Source of the DNA: Paracoccus sp. (in: a-proteobacteria)
GTDB taxonomy: Bacteria; Pseudomonadota; Alphaproteobacteria; Rhodobacterales; Rhodobacteraceae
Direction: 5' to 3'
DNA length: 64,000 nt
Assembly (NCBI RefSeq): GCF_030538495.1
Contig: NZ_JAUNTW010000011.1
Coordinates: forward strand, 1-64,000
The translations under genes and the position numbers were made by a program. The notes under the pieces were generated by a model. The model searched no databases. It was given only the letters and a program-made list of their open reading frames with translations, and was not told the DNA's origin. How positions within the stretch are numbered: position 1 is the first letter of the stretch; each line of letters starts with the position of its first letter. Shown here one piece after another: positions 1 to 8,660 of this stretch.

Positions 1-757
1 AGGTGGTTTTCTTGGTGTCGCGGATGCCCACGATTTCCAGTTCGTCGCCGACGTTCACCGCGCCGCGTTCCACACGACCGGTCACCACGGTGCCGCGGCC
101 CGAGATCGAGAACACGTCTTCGATCGGCATCAGGAAGGGCTGGTCAACAGCGCGTTCCGGGGTCGGGATGTATTCGTCGACAGCCGCGATCAGCGCGCGG
201 ATCGAGTTTTCGCCGATTTCCGGGTCGCGACCTTCCATAGCGGCCAGAGCCGAGCCTTTGACGATCGGAATATCGTCGCCCGGATAGTCGTAGGAGGACA
301 GCAGCTCGCGCACTTCCATCTCGACCAGTTCCAGCAGTTCTTCATCGTCCACCTGGTCAACCTTGTTCAGGTAAACGACCATGTAGGGGATGCCGACCTG
401 ACGGCCCAGCAGGATGTGTTCGCGGGTCTGCGGCATCGGGCCGTCAGCGGCGTTCACCACCAGAATCGCGCCGTCCATCTGCGCCGCGCCGGTGATCATG
501 TTCTTCACATAGTCGGCGTGGCCGGGGCAGTCCACATGCGCGTAGTGGCGCGAATCCGATTCATATTCAACGTGAGCGGTCGAAATCGTGATCCCGCGGG
601 CCTTTTCTTCCGGCGCGCCGTCGATCTGGTCATACGCCTTGAAGTCACCAAAATATTTGGTGATCGCCGCCGTCAGTGTCGTCTTGCCGTGGTCAACGTG
701 ACCAATCGTCCCGATGTTGACGTGCGGTTTCGTCCGTTCAAACTTTGCCTTTGCCAT
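1..757 (-). CDS. tuf: Elongation factor Tu, N-terminal part (cut by window edge)
   Basis: EF-Tu is the GTPase that delivers aminoacyl-tRNA to the ribosome. The 252 residues present cover the GTPase domain and the start of domain 2. Visible motifs are GHVDHGKT (19-26), RGITIS in switch I, DCPGH (about 81-85) and NKVD (about 136-139). The ATG at 757 follows a strong AGGAGG ribosome site. The gene runs out of the window at base 1, so about 140 C-terminal residues of the usual ~391 are not seen. Nothing in the visible part looks damaged. A second tuf copy elsewhere is common in this group but cannot be judged here. Confidence 0.97.
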   Translation of the reverse strand, partial: MAKAKFERTKPHVNIGTIGHVDHGKTTLTAAITKYFGDFKAYDQIDGAPEEKARGITISTAHVEYESDSRHYAHVDCPGHADYVKNMITGAAQMDGAILVVNAADGPMPQTREHILLGRQVGIPYMVVYLNKVDQVDDEELLELVEMEVRELLSSYDYPGDDIPIVKGSALAAMEGRDPEIGENSIRALIAAVDEYIPTPERAVDQPFLMPIEDVFSISGRGTVVTGRVERGAVNVGDELEIVGIRDTKKTT

Positions 758-933
758 GTCGGCCTCCTGATCAGCGGGGCATGGCGGTAACGGCCCCGGA
801 GTGAAACGTGCGCCGCGATTTATAGGGCGTGAAAGGAAAAATCAAGGGCGGGAAAGATTAAAGATTGCAGTATTATGATCCTTGACGTGGACGTTCTGCA
901 CCCCAATTCTGTGATGTGAATGGCGGGAACCCG

Positions 934-981
934 GGCTGGAGTCCAGCCGTTTGCGCGTTACACGGCCACCATCCCGGTGGC
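934..981 (+). promoter_or_regulatory. Two short hairpins in the leader of the DUF533 gene
   Basis: Two perfect inverted repeats sit 26-73 bases before the ATG: GGCTGGA/TCCAGCC (934-940 with 942-948, nearly no loop) and GCCACC/GGTGGC (965-970 with 976-981). Neither is followed by a T-run, so they are not obvious terminators. They could shape the 5' UTR of the DUF533 mRNA or be chance GC-rich structure. I do not recognise a named RNA family. Confidence 0.3.
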
Positions 982-1006
982 TGCACCCTTGTAAAAGGAC
1001 GTTCAG

Positions 1007-1819
1007 ATGAGCCTGATGAAAAGCCTTGCCCGTGTTGCCGCTGGTGTCATGCTGGCCAAAGGTGTCGGCACGATGATGCAAAATCGCCAGCAAAGCAGCA
1101 CAACCCCGCAACAGGGCGGCGGTCTGCTGAACGATCTTCTGCGCAACAATACCGGTGGCGCCGGGGGCAGCGTCACCGACATGCTGGGTCGCGCTTTGGG
1201 CGGCGGTGCTGGCACCGGTCGCCGTTATGGTGGGGCCAATTCTGCGGGCGCGCAGGGCGGTTTGGGCGGCTTGCTGGATCAGTTGGGCGGCCGTGGCGGC
1301 GCGGGTCTGGGCGATGTTCTGGGGGGCTTGCTGGGCGGTGCCGCTGGCGGTCTGGCGCAAAAGGATTCGCAGGCGCGCAATGACGCGACCTTTGGGGAAT
1401 TGTTTAACGATGCCGTCAGCCATACCGGCGAACCCGAGGTTGCACCGACCGCTGAACAAAACGCGCTTGCTGGCCTGATGCTGCGTGCGATGATTCAGGC
1501 CGCCAAGGCCGATGGTAAGATTGACGAACGCGAACGCGCGCATCTGATGGGCCAGTTGGGCGATGATCTGGACGATGACGAACGCCAGTTCATTCGTGAA
1601 CAGATGGCGGCCCCGGTTGATGCGCAGGCTTTGGCCAATGACGTTCCCAAGGGTCTGGAATCACAGGTTTATCTGATGTCGCTGCTGGCGATCAGCTTTG
1701 ATAACGAAGCCGAGGCGCGCTATCTGAACGACCTTGCCACGGCCATGGGCCTGTCGCGTTCCGCCGTGAACGCGATCCATGACGAAGCGGGCGTCGCGCC
1801 GCTGTATAATCGCAGCTGA
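1007..1819 (+). CDS. DUF533 / YebE-like protein (TerB superfamily C-terminus)
   Basis: This 270-residue protein has a short amphipathic N-terminus, then a glycine-rich low-complexity stretch from about residue 37 to 120 built from GG-L-G repeats. A helical C-terminal domain from about 145 matches the DUF533/TerB pattern (AKADGKIDERERAHL around 165-180). Function in this family is not established; E. coli YebE is an inner-membrane protein of unknown role. The ATG at 1007 has AAAAGGACG upstream. It stands alone between divergent tuf and the cytochrome c' gene, and ends at a clear terminator. An unrelated TerB-domain protein lies at 34205-34933. Confidence 0.8.
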   Translation: MSLMKSLARVAAGVMLAKGVGTMMQNRQQSSTTPQQGGGLLNDLLRNNTGGAGGSVTDMLGRALGGGAGTGRRYGGANSAGAQGGLGGLLDQLGGRGGAGLGDVLGGLLGGAAGGLAQKDSQARNDATFGELFNDAVSHTGEPEVAPTAEQNALAGLMLRAMIQAAKADGKIDERERAHLMGQLGDDLDDDERQFIREQMAAPVDAQALANDVPKGLESQVYLMSLLAISFDNEAEARYLNDLATAMGLSRSAVNAIHDEAGVAPLYNRS

Positions 1820-1874
1820 TTTAACCTTTGCGTAACAGGTTTGTGTTACGTTCATTCAAAAGGTTGAACGAATG

Positions 1875-1908
1875 GTCCCGCTCTGTCACCCTGAGCGGGA
1901 CTTATTTT
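1875..1908 (+). terminator. Rho-independent terminator after the DUF533 gene
   Basis: A perfect 9-bp stem GTCCCGCTC/GAGCGGGAC with a 9-base loop is followed by TTATTTT. It separates the DUF533 gene from the cytochrome c' gene, whose ribosome site (AGGAG) begins a few bases further on. Confidence 0.8.
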
Positions 1909-1921
1909 ACAGGAGTATGTC

Positions 1922-2371
1922 ATGCGCATCGCCACATTTGCCGCCATTGCGGCCCTGATTGCAACGCCGTTGATGGCGCAAACGCCGGATGACGCCATGC
2001 AGGCCCGCCAAGGCTATATGAAGCTGGTCGCGGCCGAAATGGGCAAACTGTCGGGCATGGCGCGCGGAGAAATCGCCTTTGATCAGGCGCTTGCCGATGC
2101 AGCGGCGGCGAATCTGGCGGCTTTGGGCAGCTATGACGTGGCGCAGTTCTTTGTCGAAGGCACGTCGTCGAATGATCTGGCTGATTCGGACGCCTTGCCC
2201 GCGATCTGGGGCGATTTTGCCGATTTTCAGGCGAAATTGGCGGCGTTTTCGGACGCGGCTAAGGGCGCTCCGCAAGCCGTTGCGGATGCGGGCGGCAATC
2301 TGGGGCCAGCTCTGCAAGGTCTGGGAACCACCTGCCGCGACTGCCACCAACCCTATCGCCGCGACCGCTGA
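1922..2371 (+). CDS. Cytochrome c' family protein (periplasmic)
   Basis: The 149-residue product starts with a typical signal peptide (hydrophobic to about residue 18, ending PLMAQ) and carries one haem c site, CRDCH, at about 138-142, close to the C-terminus. A C-terminal CxxCH on a four-helix protein of this length is the hallmark of class II cytochrome c (c'). Such proteins bind NO or carry electrons in the periplasm. Its stop codon shares one base with the start of the cytochrome b561 gene, so the two are translationally coupled and probably form an electron-transfer pair. The ATG follows CAGGAG. Confidence 0.88.
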   Translation: MRIATFAAIAALIATPLMAQTPDDAMQARQGYMKLVAAEMGKLSGMARGEIAFDQALADAAAANLAALGSYDVAQFFVEGTSSNDLADSDALPAIWGDFADFQAKLAAFSDAAKGAPQAVADAGGNLGPALQGLGTTCRDCHQPYRRDR

Positions 2372-2952
2372 TGCAAACGGGCGCCGATAAGGTCAGGGTC
2401 TGGGATCCGTTTTTGCGGATATTTCACTGGCTGCTGGCCGTGTTGGTGATCGCCAACTGGCTGCTGGGTCAATTCGGCCCGGCGGTCATGACGCTGCATT
2501 TCTGGCTGGGCTATGCGACTTTGGCGCTGATTGCGATGCGCATTGTCTGGGGCTTTGTCGGGCCGGAAACCGCGCGGTTTACCCATTTTATCCGGGGGCC
2601 GGGGGCGGTGATCGACTATGCCCGCCATATGCCCGAACGCCGGCCCAGCCATTGGTTTGGGCATAATCCGCTGGGCGCGCTATCGGTGGTGGCGATTCTG
2701 GCGATTTTGCTGTTTCAGATCGCCACCGGGCTGGTCGGTGATCCCGATGATTACATCAATATCGGCCCGTTGGCACCCTATGTCAGCCGGGCGACGACCC
2801 GCGCGGCGGTTGGATGGCATCAATGGGGCGCGAATGTCATTCTGGGTCTGGTCGTGCTGCATGTCGCGGTCATCCTGTTTTACCGCCTGTGGAAGCACGA
2901 AGATCTGATTCGCCCCATGATCACCGGCTGGAAATGGGTGCGCCGCAGGTGA
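2371..2952 (+). CDS. Cytochrome b561 family membrane protein (Ni/Fe-hydrogenase b-type)
   Basis: This 193-residue integral membrane protein has four predicted helices and the family opening RVWDPFLRIFHW. Candidate haem b ligands are H19, H43, H150 and H164. Such proteins pass quinol electrons to partner c-type cytochromes or dehydrogenases. It is encoded one base into the cytochrome c' stop (TGATG), which suggests that c' is its redox partner. The last codon overlaps the GTG start of the next gene. Confidence 0.88.
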   Translation: MQTGADKVRVWDPFLRIFHWLLAVLVIANWLLGQFGPAVMTLHFWLGYATLALIAMRIVWGFVGPETARFTHFIRGPGAVIDYARHMPERRPSHWFGHNPLGALSVVAILAILLFQIATGLVGDPDDYINIGPLAPYVSRATTRAAVGWHQWGANVILGLVVLHVAVILFYRLWKHEDLIRPMITGWKWVRRR

Positions 2953-3803
2953 GCGTCGACGTCGCGCATTTTCAAAACCGGCCTTGGCTGGCGGGATCGG
3001 CCGCGGTTTTACGGCCGACCCGGCATGTGCCGACGATGCTGACCGGGCAGGAACAGCGCCTGTATTATTGGTTAACGCACGAACAAGTGGCAGGGCCGGG
3101 GGCGATTGTCGATCTGGGTTGTTTTATCGGCGGATCGACGGCGCGGTTGGCGCAGGGCTTGGCCGATGGCGGGCGCGGCGGTGTGATCCATGCCTATGAC
3201 CGCTTTACGGTGGATGCCGAAACGCGGCGACGTTTTCTGGCCGATCCGGCGCTGCCGCCCATTCCCGGCACCGATATTCTGCCCGCCGCGCGGGAATTGC
3301 TGGCGCCTTGGGCCGATGTGATCCGCCTGATCCCCGGTGAAATTCACCACATCGGTTGGGACGCGGCGCATGGGCCGATTGCGCTGTTGATTTTGGATGC
3401 GTGCAAACGCACCGAATGGACCGACCAGATGGCGCAGGATTTTTACCCCGATCTGATCGCCGGTCAGTCGATTGTGAACCATCAGGACTTTGGCCAGTGG
3501 CATCATTTCTGGGTGGCTGCGCATATGGCGTTGATGGCTGATTTCTTTGAACCTTTGGTTTATGTGCCTGGTGGGTCGATGCTGTTTCGCTGCATCCGGG
3601 TGCCGGACCGGGCGCAGCTGCGTGAACGCCGCGTCGCCGATCTGGACGATGCGCAGATGATCGCCGCGCTGCGTCAGGCGCGGCGGTGGTTGCGCGGCTT
3701 TGGCGTGGGGCAGATCATTGAAACCATGATTCGCACGGTCGAACAAAACCCCGGTCAGCGGTTTTTCTGGGAATTGAAAAACCCGCATGACATCGCCACG
3801 TGA
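2949..3803 (+). CDS. Class I SAM-dependent methyltransferase-like protein
   Basis: The 284-residue protein has a glycine-rich motif I, DLGCFIGGST (55-64), followed by an acidic strand end (AYDRF), as in Rossmann-fold methyltransferases. The substrate is unknown. The GTG start at 2949 overlaps the b561 stop (GTGA). The reading frame stays open upstream to 2814, but that extension lies wholly inside the b561 gene and is arginine-rich shadow sequence, so I reject it. A glycosyltransferase-adjacent role is possible but nothing in the sequence decides it. Confidence 0.68.
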   Translation: MSVDVAHFQNRPWLAGSAAVLRPTRHVPTMLTGQEQRLYYWLTHEQVAGPGAIVDLGCFIGGSTARLAQGLADGGRGGVIHAYDRFTVDAETRRRFLADPALPPIPGTDILPAARELLAPWADVIRLIPGEIHHIGWDAAHGPIALLILDACKRTEWTDQMAQDFYPDLIAGQSIVNHQDFGQWHHFWVAAHMALMADFFEPLVYVPGGSMLFRCIRVPDRAQLRERRVADLDDAQMIAALRQARRWLRGFGVGQIIETMIRTVEQNPGQRFFWELKNPHDIAT

Positions 3804-3817
3804 TAAAAAGGCCCGCT

Positions 3818-5665
3818 ATGTTCGGTTGGTTTGAACGCCGCATCACCCCCTATCCCGACGCCGCGCCGGATATGCCGCCGCGCGGGTTTTTGGGCTTTAT
3901 GCTGCATTACACGCAGGGCGCGCGGCTGTGGCTGGTGTTGCTGGCGCTTGGCTCTGGCGCGATTGCGCTGATCGAGGTGATCCTGTTTGGCTGGCTGGGT
4001 CAGTTGATCGACCGGCTGGCCGACACCCCGCGCGACCTGTTCTGGTCGCAAGAAGGGGGCCGCATCGCCATGATGGCCGCGGTTCTGCTGATTGCGGCGC
4101 CGCTGTTGAATATGGTGAGCACGTTGATTTTGCATCAATCCCTGATGGGCAACCTGCCACAGCGGATCCGTTGGCTGGGGCATCGGTATCTGTTGCGCCA
4201 ATCGGTCGGTTATTTTCAGGACGAATTCGCCGGTCGCATCGCGCAGCGGCTGATGCAAACCGCGCTTGCCGTGCGCGAGGTGGCGATGAAAATCATGGAT
4301 GTCGGCAGCTATATCCTGATTTATTTCGTGGGCGCTTTGGTTCTGGCAGCCAGTCAGGATTGGCGGCTGGCGATGCCCTTTGTCGTGTGGGCGGCGGCTT
4401 ATGGCGCGCTGTTATGGGTGGTGGTGCCGCGTCTGGGCCGCGTGGCCGAGGCGCAGGCCGACGCCCGCAGCGCCATGACCGGGCGGATCGTGGACAGCTA
4501 TACCAACATCGCGACGGTGAAGCTGTTTTCCCATTCTGACCGCGAAGAACGCTGGATGCGCGACGGCATGGATGGGTTTTTGCAGACGGTTTACCGCCAG
4601 ATGCGCCTGTCCAGCGGTCAGGATATTGTGCTGAACCTGATCAATGTCTGGCTGCTGGCCGCCGTTGCGGGGATCGGGCTGTGGCTGTGGTCGAACGGCG
4701 ATATTGCGGTGGGGGCGGTTGCGATTGCGGTGCCTCTGGCCATGCGCATGAACAATATGTCGCATTGGATCATGTGGGAATTCGCCGCGCTGTTTGAAAA
4801 TATCGGCACGGTCCGCGACGGCATTACGACGCTGGCCATGCCGCGCGATGTGCGTGACGCCCCCGATGCGCGCCCGCTGGAACCCGGCGCGGGGGCGGTG
4901 CGGTTTGACAATGTGACCTTCCGCTATGCCGGGGTGGGGCGCAAAATCGCCGTGCTGGACGATCTGACGCTGCACATAAACCCCGGCGAACGGGTGGGGC
5001 TGGTCGGGCGGTCCGGGGCCGGAAAATCGACGCTGATCAATCTGTTGCTGCGGTTTTATGATATTCAGGACGGGCGCATTTCGATTGACGGGCAGGATGT
5101 CGCGCAGGTCACGCAGGACAGTTTGCGCGCCTCGATCGGGGTGGTGACGCAGGACAGTTCGCTGCTGCATCGGTCGGTGCGCGAAAACATCGCCTATGGT
5201 CGCCCCGGCGCGTCGGATGACCAGATCACCCACGCCCTGCGCATGGCCGAGGCGGATGGCTTTGTCCCCGATCTGTCCGACAGCCACGGGCGGCGGGGCC
5301 TGGACGCGCATGTCGGTGAACGCGGGGTCAAACTGTCCGGCGGTCAGCGCCAGCGAATCGCCATTGCGCGGGTGGCGTTGAAAGACGCGCCGATCCTGAT
5401 TCTGGACGAAGCGACCAGCGCCCTGGACAGCGAGGTCGAGGCCGCGATTCAATCCCGTCTGGATGTGCTGATGCAGGGGAAAACCGTGATCGCCATTGCG
5501 CATCGCCTGTCCACGATTGCGGCCATGGACCGGCTGATCGTGATGGATCAGGGCCGGATTGTCGAACAGGGCAGCCATTCCGACCTGTTGGCGCAGGGTG
5601 GGATTTACGCGCGGCTGTGGGCGCGGCAGTCGGGCGGATTTTTGGCGGCCGATGATGGTGAATAA
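3818..5665 (+). CDS. ABC exporter, fused membrane and ATPase domains
   Basis: This 615-residue type IV ABC exporter half-transporter has six membrane helices (about 30-330) followed by a nucleotide-binding domain. Walker A is GRSGAGKS (about 397-404), the signature is LSGGQRQR, and Walker B is ILILDEATSALD (about 526-537) with the H-loop in AIAHRLST. The substrate is not predictable; MsbA-like and multidrug subfamilies look alike at this level. I chose ATG 3818. A GTG at 3800 in frame lacks a ribosome site and overlaps the previous gene's stop. The gene closes the string that begins with cytochrome c'. Confidence 0.9.
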   Translation: MFGWFERRITPYPDAAPDMPPRGFLGFMLHYTQGARLWLVLLALGSGAIALIEVILFGWLGQLIDRLADTPRDLFWSQEGGRIAMMAAVLLIAAPLLNMVSTLILHQSLMGNLPQRIRWLGHRYLLRQSVGYFQDEFAGRIAQRLMQTALAVREVAMKIMDVGSYILIYFVGALVLAASQDWRLAMPFVVWAAAYGALLWVVVPRLGRVAEAQADARSAMTGRIVDSYTNIATVKLFSHSDREERWMRDGMDGFLQTVYRQMRLSSGQDIVLNLINVWLLAAVAGIGLWLWSNGDIAVGAVAIAVPLAMRMNNMSHWIMWEFAALFENIGTVRDGITTLAMPRDVRDAPDARPLEPGAGAVRFDNVTFRYAGVGRKIAVLDDLTLHINPGERVGLVGRSGAGKSTLINLLLRFYDIQDGRISIDGQDVAQVTQDSLRASIGVVTQDSSLLHRSVRENIAYGRPGASDDQITHALRMAEADGFVPDLSDSHGRRGLDAHVGERGVKLSGGQRQRIAIARVALKDAPILILDEATSALDSEVEAAIQSRLDVLMQGKTVIAIAHRLSTIAAMDRLIVMDQGRIVEQGSHSDLLAQGGIYARLWARQSGGFLAADDGE

Positions 5666-5710
5666 CCCCTTGCGCCGGGGCGCGGGGTGGATTATCCAAC
5701 CCCACGGCCT

Positions 5711-5786
5711 AGGGGTATAGCTCAGTTGGTAGAGCATCGGTCTCCAAAACCGAGGGTCGGGGGTTCGAGTCCCTCTGCCCCTGCCA
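5711..5786 (+). tRNA. tRNA-Trp (anticodon CCA)
   Basis: A 76-base cloverleaf with an encoded 3' CCA. The acceptor stem AGGGGTA pairs with TGCCCCT (one G-T), the D-loop is AGCTCAGTTGGTAGAGC, the anticodon loop is CTCCAAA with anticodon CCA, and the T-arm contains GGTTCGAGTCC. In many proteobacteria tRNA-Trp is followed by secE-nusG; here the next gene is fhs. Confidence 0.97.
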
Positions 5787-6009
5787 GCCGTTTCCTGACA
5801 TTGTTGTTTGTCCCTGTTTTTCTTGGGATTTGGGTGTGCCGTGCGGTCCGATGAATAGACCAGCGGCGGTTCCCGGTGATTCGGCTGCCGGTCGGGTGAA
5901 GGATGCTGGCCTGTTCCTTGATTCCATGATGATTTTGCCGCATCCTTTACAGCGCCCCAAGGCCCGCCGGCTTCGGCGATGACGCGCCCGCTTTGACAAA
6001 GGTGATGCC

Positions 6010-7674
6010 ATGAATGACATAGATATTGCGCGCGCCGCCGCGAAACGCCCGATTGTGGACATCGCGGCGCGGCTGGGGCTGACGGCGGATGACATTCTGC
6101 CCTATGGCCATGATAAGGCGAAAATCACCCATGACGCCGTGGCGGGGCTGGCGGATCGGCCGCAGGGGCATCTGGTGCTGGTGACTGCGATCAACCCCAC
6201 CCCGGCGGGCGAGGGGAAAACCACAACCACCGTCGGGCTGGGCGACGCGCTGAACCTTATTGGCAAACGCGCGACCATCTGCATCCGCGAGGCCAGCCTT
6301 GGCCCCAATTTCGGGCAAAAGGGCGGCGCAGCGGGCGGCGGTTACGCCCAAATCGTCCCGATGGAGGATATGAACCTGCATTTTACCGGCGATTTCCACG
6401 CCATTACCTCAGCGCATAATCTGCTGGCGGCGATGGTGGATAACCATATTTATTGGGGAAATACGCTGGATATTGACACGCGGCGGATCACCTGGCGGCG
6501 GGTCATGGACATGAACGACCGCGCGCTGCGTGATGTGGTCGTGGGACTGGGCGGCGTGGCGAACGGGTTCAGCCGCCCCACCGGTTTCGACATCACCGTC
6601 GCGTCCGAGGTGATGGCGATTCTGTGCCTGTCGCGCGATCTGGCCGATTTGCAGGACCGGCTGGGTCGCATCGTCATCGGCTATACCCGTGATCGTCAGC
6701 CGGTGACCGCGCGTGATCTGAACGCGGACGGGGCGATGACGGTGCTGTTGCGCGATGCGTTGCAGCCCAATCTGGTGCAGACGCTGGAAAACAACCCGGC
6801 TTTGGTGCATGGCGGGCCGTTCGCGAATATCGCCCATGGCTGCAACAGCGTGATCGCCACCCAAGCCGCGCTGCGCATGTCCGATTATGTCGTGACCGAG
6901 GCGGGCTTTGGCGCCGATCTGGGCGCGGAAAAGTTTCTGGACATCAAATGTCGGCTGGCGGGGCTGGCGCCGTCGGCTGTGGTGCTGGTGGCGACGATCC
7001 GGGCGCTGAAGATGAATGGCGGCGTGGCGCGGGCCGATCTGGGTGCGGAAAACGTTGATGCCGTGGTTCAGGGCTGCGACAATCTGGGGCGGCATATTGA
7101 AAACCTGACGGGTTACGGCCTGCCGGTGGTGGTCGCGCTGAACCATTTCGCGGGCGATACCGACGCCGAAATCGCGGCGGTGCGCGAATATTGCGCGGCG
7201 CGGGATGTGCGCGCGGTTGTGGCGCGGCATTGGGCCGATGGCGGAGCGGGGGCCACCGATCTGGCCCATGCGGTTGTCGATCTGATCGACGGCGGCGCGG
7301 ATTTCACCACGCTCTATCCCGATGACATGCCGTTGTGGGACAAAATCGAAACCATCTGCACCCGGATTTACCGCGCGGATCGGGTTGAGGCTGGCCCCGG
7401 CGTGCGCGCGCAATTGCAGGCGTGGCAGGATCAGGGCCATGGCGCGATGCCGGTCTGTATCGCAAAAACGCAATACAGTTTCAGCACCGACCCCAATCTG
7501 CGCGGCGCGCCCACCGGCCACACCATCCCCGTGCGTGAGGTGCGCCTGAACGCAGGGGCCGGGTTCATCGTCGCAATCTGCGGCGATATTATGACCATGC
7601 CCGGCCTGCCGCGTCAGCCCGCCGCGGAAACGATCCGGCTGGATGACCAAGGGCAGGTTCAGGGCCTGTTCTGA
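6010..7674 (+). CDS. fhs: Formate-tetrahydrofolate ligase
   Basis: This enzyme makes 10-formyl-tetrahydrofolate from formate, ATP and tetrahydrofolate in one-carbon metabolism. The 554 residues match the family's usual length. A P-loop, PTPAGEGKT, lies at 63-71, and the family segment around [17 protein letters not shown] is intact. The start ATG follows AAAGGTGATG. The gene is alone between tRNA-Trp and a small membrane protein. In Rhodobacterales it commonly serves formate detoxification and demethylation pathways. Confidence 0.97.
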   Translation: MNDIDIARAAAKRPIVDIAARLGLTADDILPYGHDKAKITHDAVAGLADRPQGHLVLVTAINPTPAGEGKTTTTVGLGDALNLIGKRATICIREASLGPNFGQKGGAAGGGYAQIVPMEDMNLHFTGDFHAITSAHNLLAAMVDNHIYWGNTLDIDTRRITWRRVMDMNDRALRDVVVGLGGVANGFSRPTGFDITVASEVMAILCLSRDLADLQDRLGRIVIGYTRDRQPVTARDLNADGAMTVLLRDALQPNLVQTLENNPALVHGGPFANIAHGCNSVIATQAALRMSDYVVTEAGFGADLGAEKFLDIKCRLAGLAPSAVVLVATIRALKMNGGVARADLGAENVDAVVQGCDNLGRHIENLTGYGLPVVVALNHFAGDTDAEIAAVREYCAARDVRAVVARHWADGGAGATDLAHAVVDLIDGGADFTTLYPDDMPLWDKIETICTRIYRADRVEAGPGVRAQLQAWQDQGHGAMPVCIAKTQYSFSTDPNLRGAPTGHTIPVREVRLNAGAGFIVAICGDIMTMPGLPRQPAAETIRLDDQGQVQGLF

Positions 7675-7736
7675 CCCGAACGTGACTTGCGCCCCGCGAA
7701 CTGGGATGGCAGGTCGGGCGCAAAACGGGGGCGCGT

Positions 7737-8072
7737 ATGATTTGGGTTCAGCGGCTGGTTGCGGTGGTCTTTGCGGTGGGCGTGGTGACGCTGGCCGTGT
7801 TCTATGGCGGGATTGCGTGGCGGGCCGAAGGGGTGCCGACCATGCCGATTTTCATGGGGCTGATGGGTGTGATCGTGCTGATCCTGCTGGCGGGGGCGTG
7901 CCTTGCGATGATCTCGGTCGCGCAGTCTGCGCGGCGGGCGGCGGATGCGCTGCAACGGATGGCGAGGCAGGGCGGCGCGTTGCCGGTTCAGACCGACAGC
8001 GTGGTGCCGTTCAGCGACAGCGGGCTGGCCACGCCGAAACCGACCACCCGCCGTCTGGTCGCGGAACGCTAA
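7737..8072 (+). CDS. Small two-helix membrane protein, unknown function
   Basis: The 111-residue ORF encodes two hydrophobic helices (about 8-27 and 38-60) followed by a soluble tail with repeated Arg and Ala. The tail ends in RRLVAER. No motif links it to a family I know. It lies 62 bases after fhs on the same strand and converges on plsY seven bases away. Codon use fits its neighbours, so I think it is real, but the ribosome site is weak (GGGGGCGCGT). Confidence 0.55.
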   Translation: MIWVQRLVAVVFAVGVVTLAVFYGGIAWRAEGVPTMPIFMGLMGVIVLILLAGACLAMISVAQSARRAADALQRMARQGGALPVQTDSVVPFSDSGLATPKPTTRRLVAER

Positions 8073-8078
8073 GCCGCG

Positions 8079-8660
8079 TTATTTTTTCCCGATGCGCGGC
8101 TCGGTCCCGTTCATCAGCCGCGTTATATTGGCGCGGTGACGCACGAAAATCAGCACCGCCATGAACGCCGTGACCCCGGCCAGCGGCCACATCCCCATGG
8201 CTCCGGCAAAGACCGGCATCAACGCCGCCGCCAGCAGCGCCGACAGCGAACTGATCCGGCTGACCGCCGCCGTCGCCGCCCAGATCGCACAGGCGGTCAG
8301 GCCCAGCGGCCAATACAGGGCCAGCACCGTTCCCAGAAATGTGGCCACGCCCTTGCCGCCGTTGAACCGCAGCCACACCGGAAAGCAATGCCCCAGAAAC
8401 GCCGCGCCGCCCGCCATGATCGCCGCCGTTTCGCCGCCGAAATACCGCGCCAGCAGAACCGCAATCGCGCCTTTGCCGGAATCCAGCAGCAGCGTGGCCA
8501 GTGCCGCGCCTTTGTTCCCGGTGCGCAGAACATTGGTCGCGCCGATATTGCCCGACCCGATCTGGCGCAGATCGCCCAGACCCAAGGCCCGCGTGATGAC
8601 CAGCCCGAACGGAACCGACCCCAAAAGATAGCCAAAAACGGCCCAGATCAGCGCGATCAT
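8079..8660 (-). CDS. plsY: Glycerol-3-phosphate acyltransferase PlsY
   Basis: PlsY transfers an acyl group from acyl-phosphate to glycerol-3-phosphate, the first step of phospholipid synthesis. The 193-residue membrane protein has the three conserved motifs: GSGNIGATNVLR (about 36-47), LRFNGGKGVATFLG (about 97-110) and a C-terminal RHRANITRL. I chose the ATG at 8660. It overlaps the dihydroorotase stop by four bases (ATGA) and gives the typical N-terminus. The longer frame adds nine residues inside the upstream gene. It is the last gene of the pyrB string. Confidence 0.95.
   Translation of the reverse strand: MIALIWAVFGYLLGSVPFGLVITRALGLGDLRQIGSGNIGATNVLRTGNKGAALATLLLDSGKGAIAVLLARYFGGETAAIMAGGAAFLGHCFPVWLRFNGGKGVATFLGTVLALYWPLGLTACAIWAATAAVSRISSLSALLAAALMPVFAGAMGMWPLAGVTAFMAVLIFVRHRANITRLMNGTEPRIGKK

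Noticed and set aside
2814..2948. N-terminal extension of the methyltransferase-like gene
   Set aside because: It is entirely within the b561 gene; the GTG at 2949 overlapping the b561 stop is more credible.
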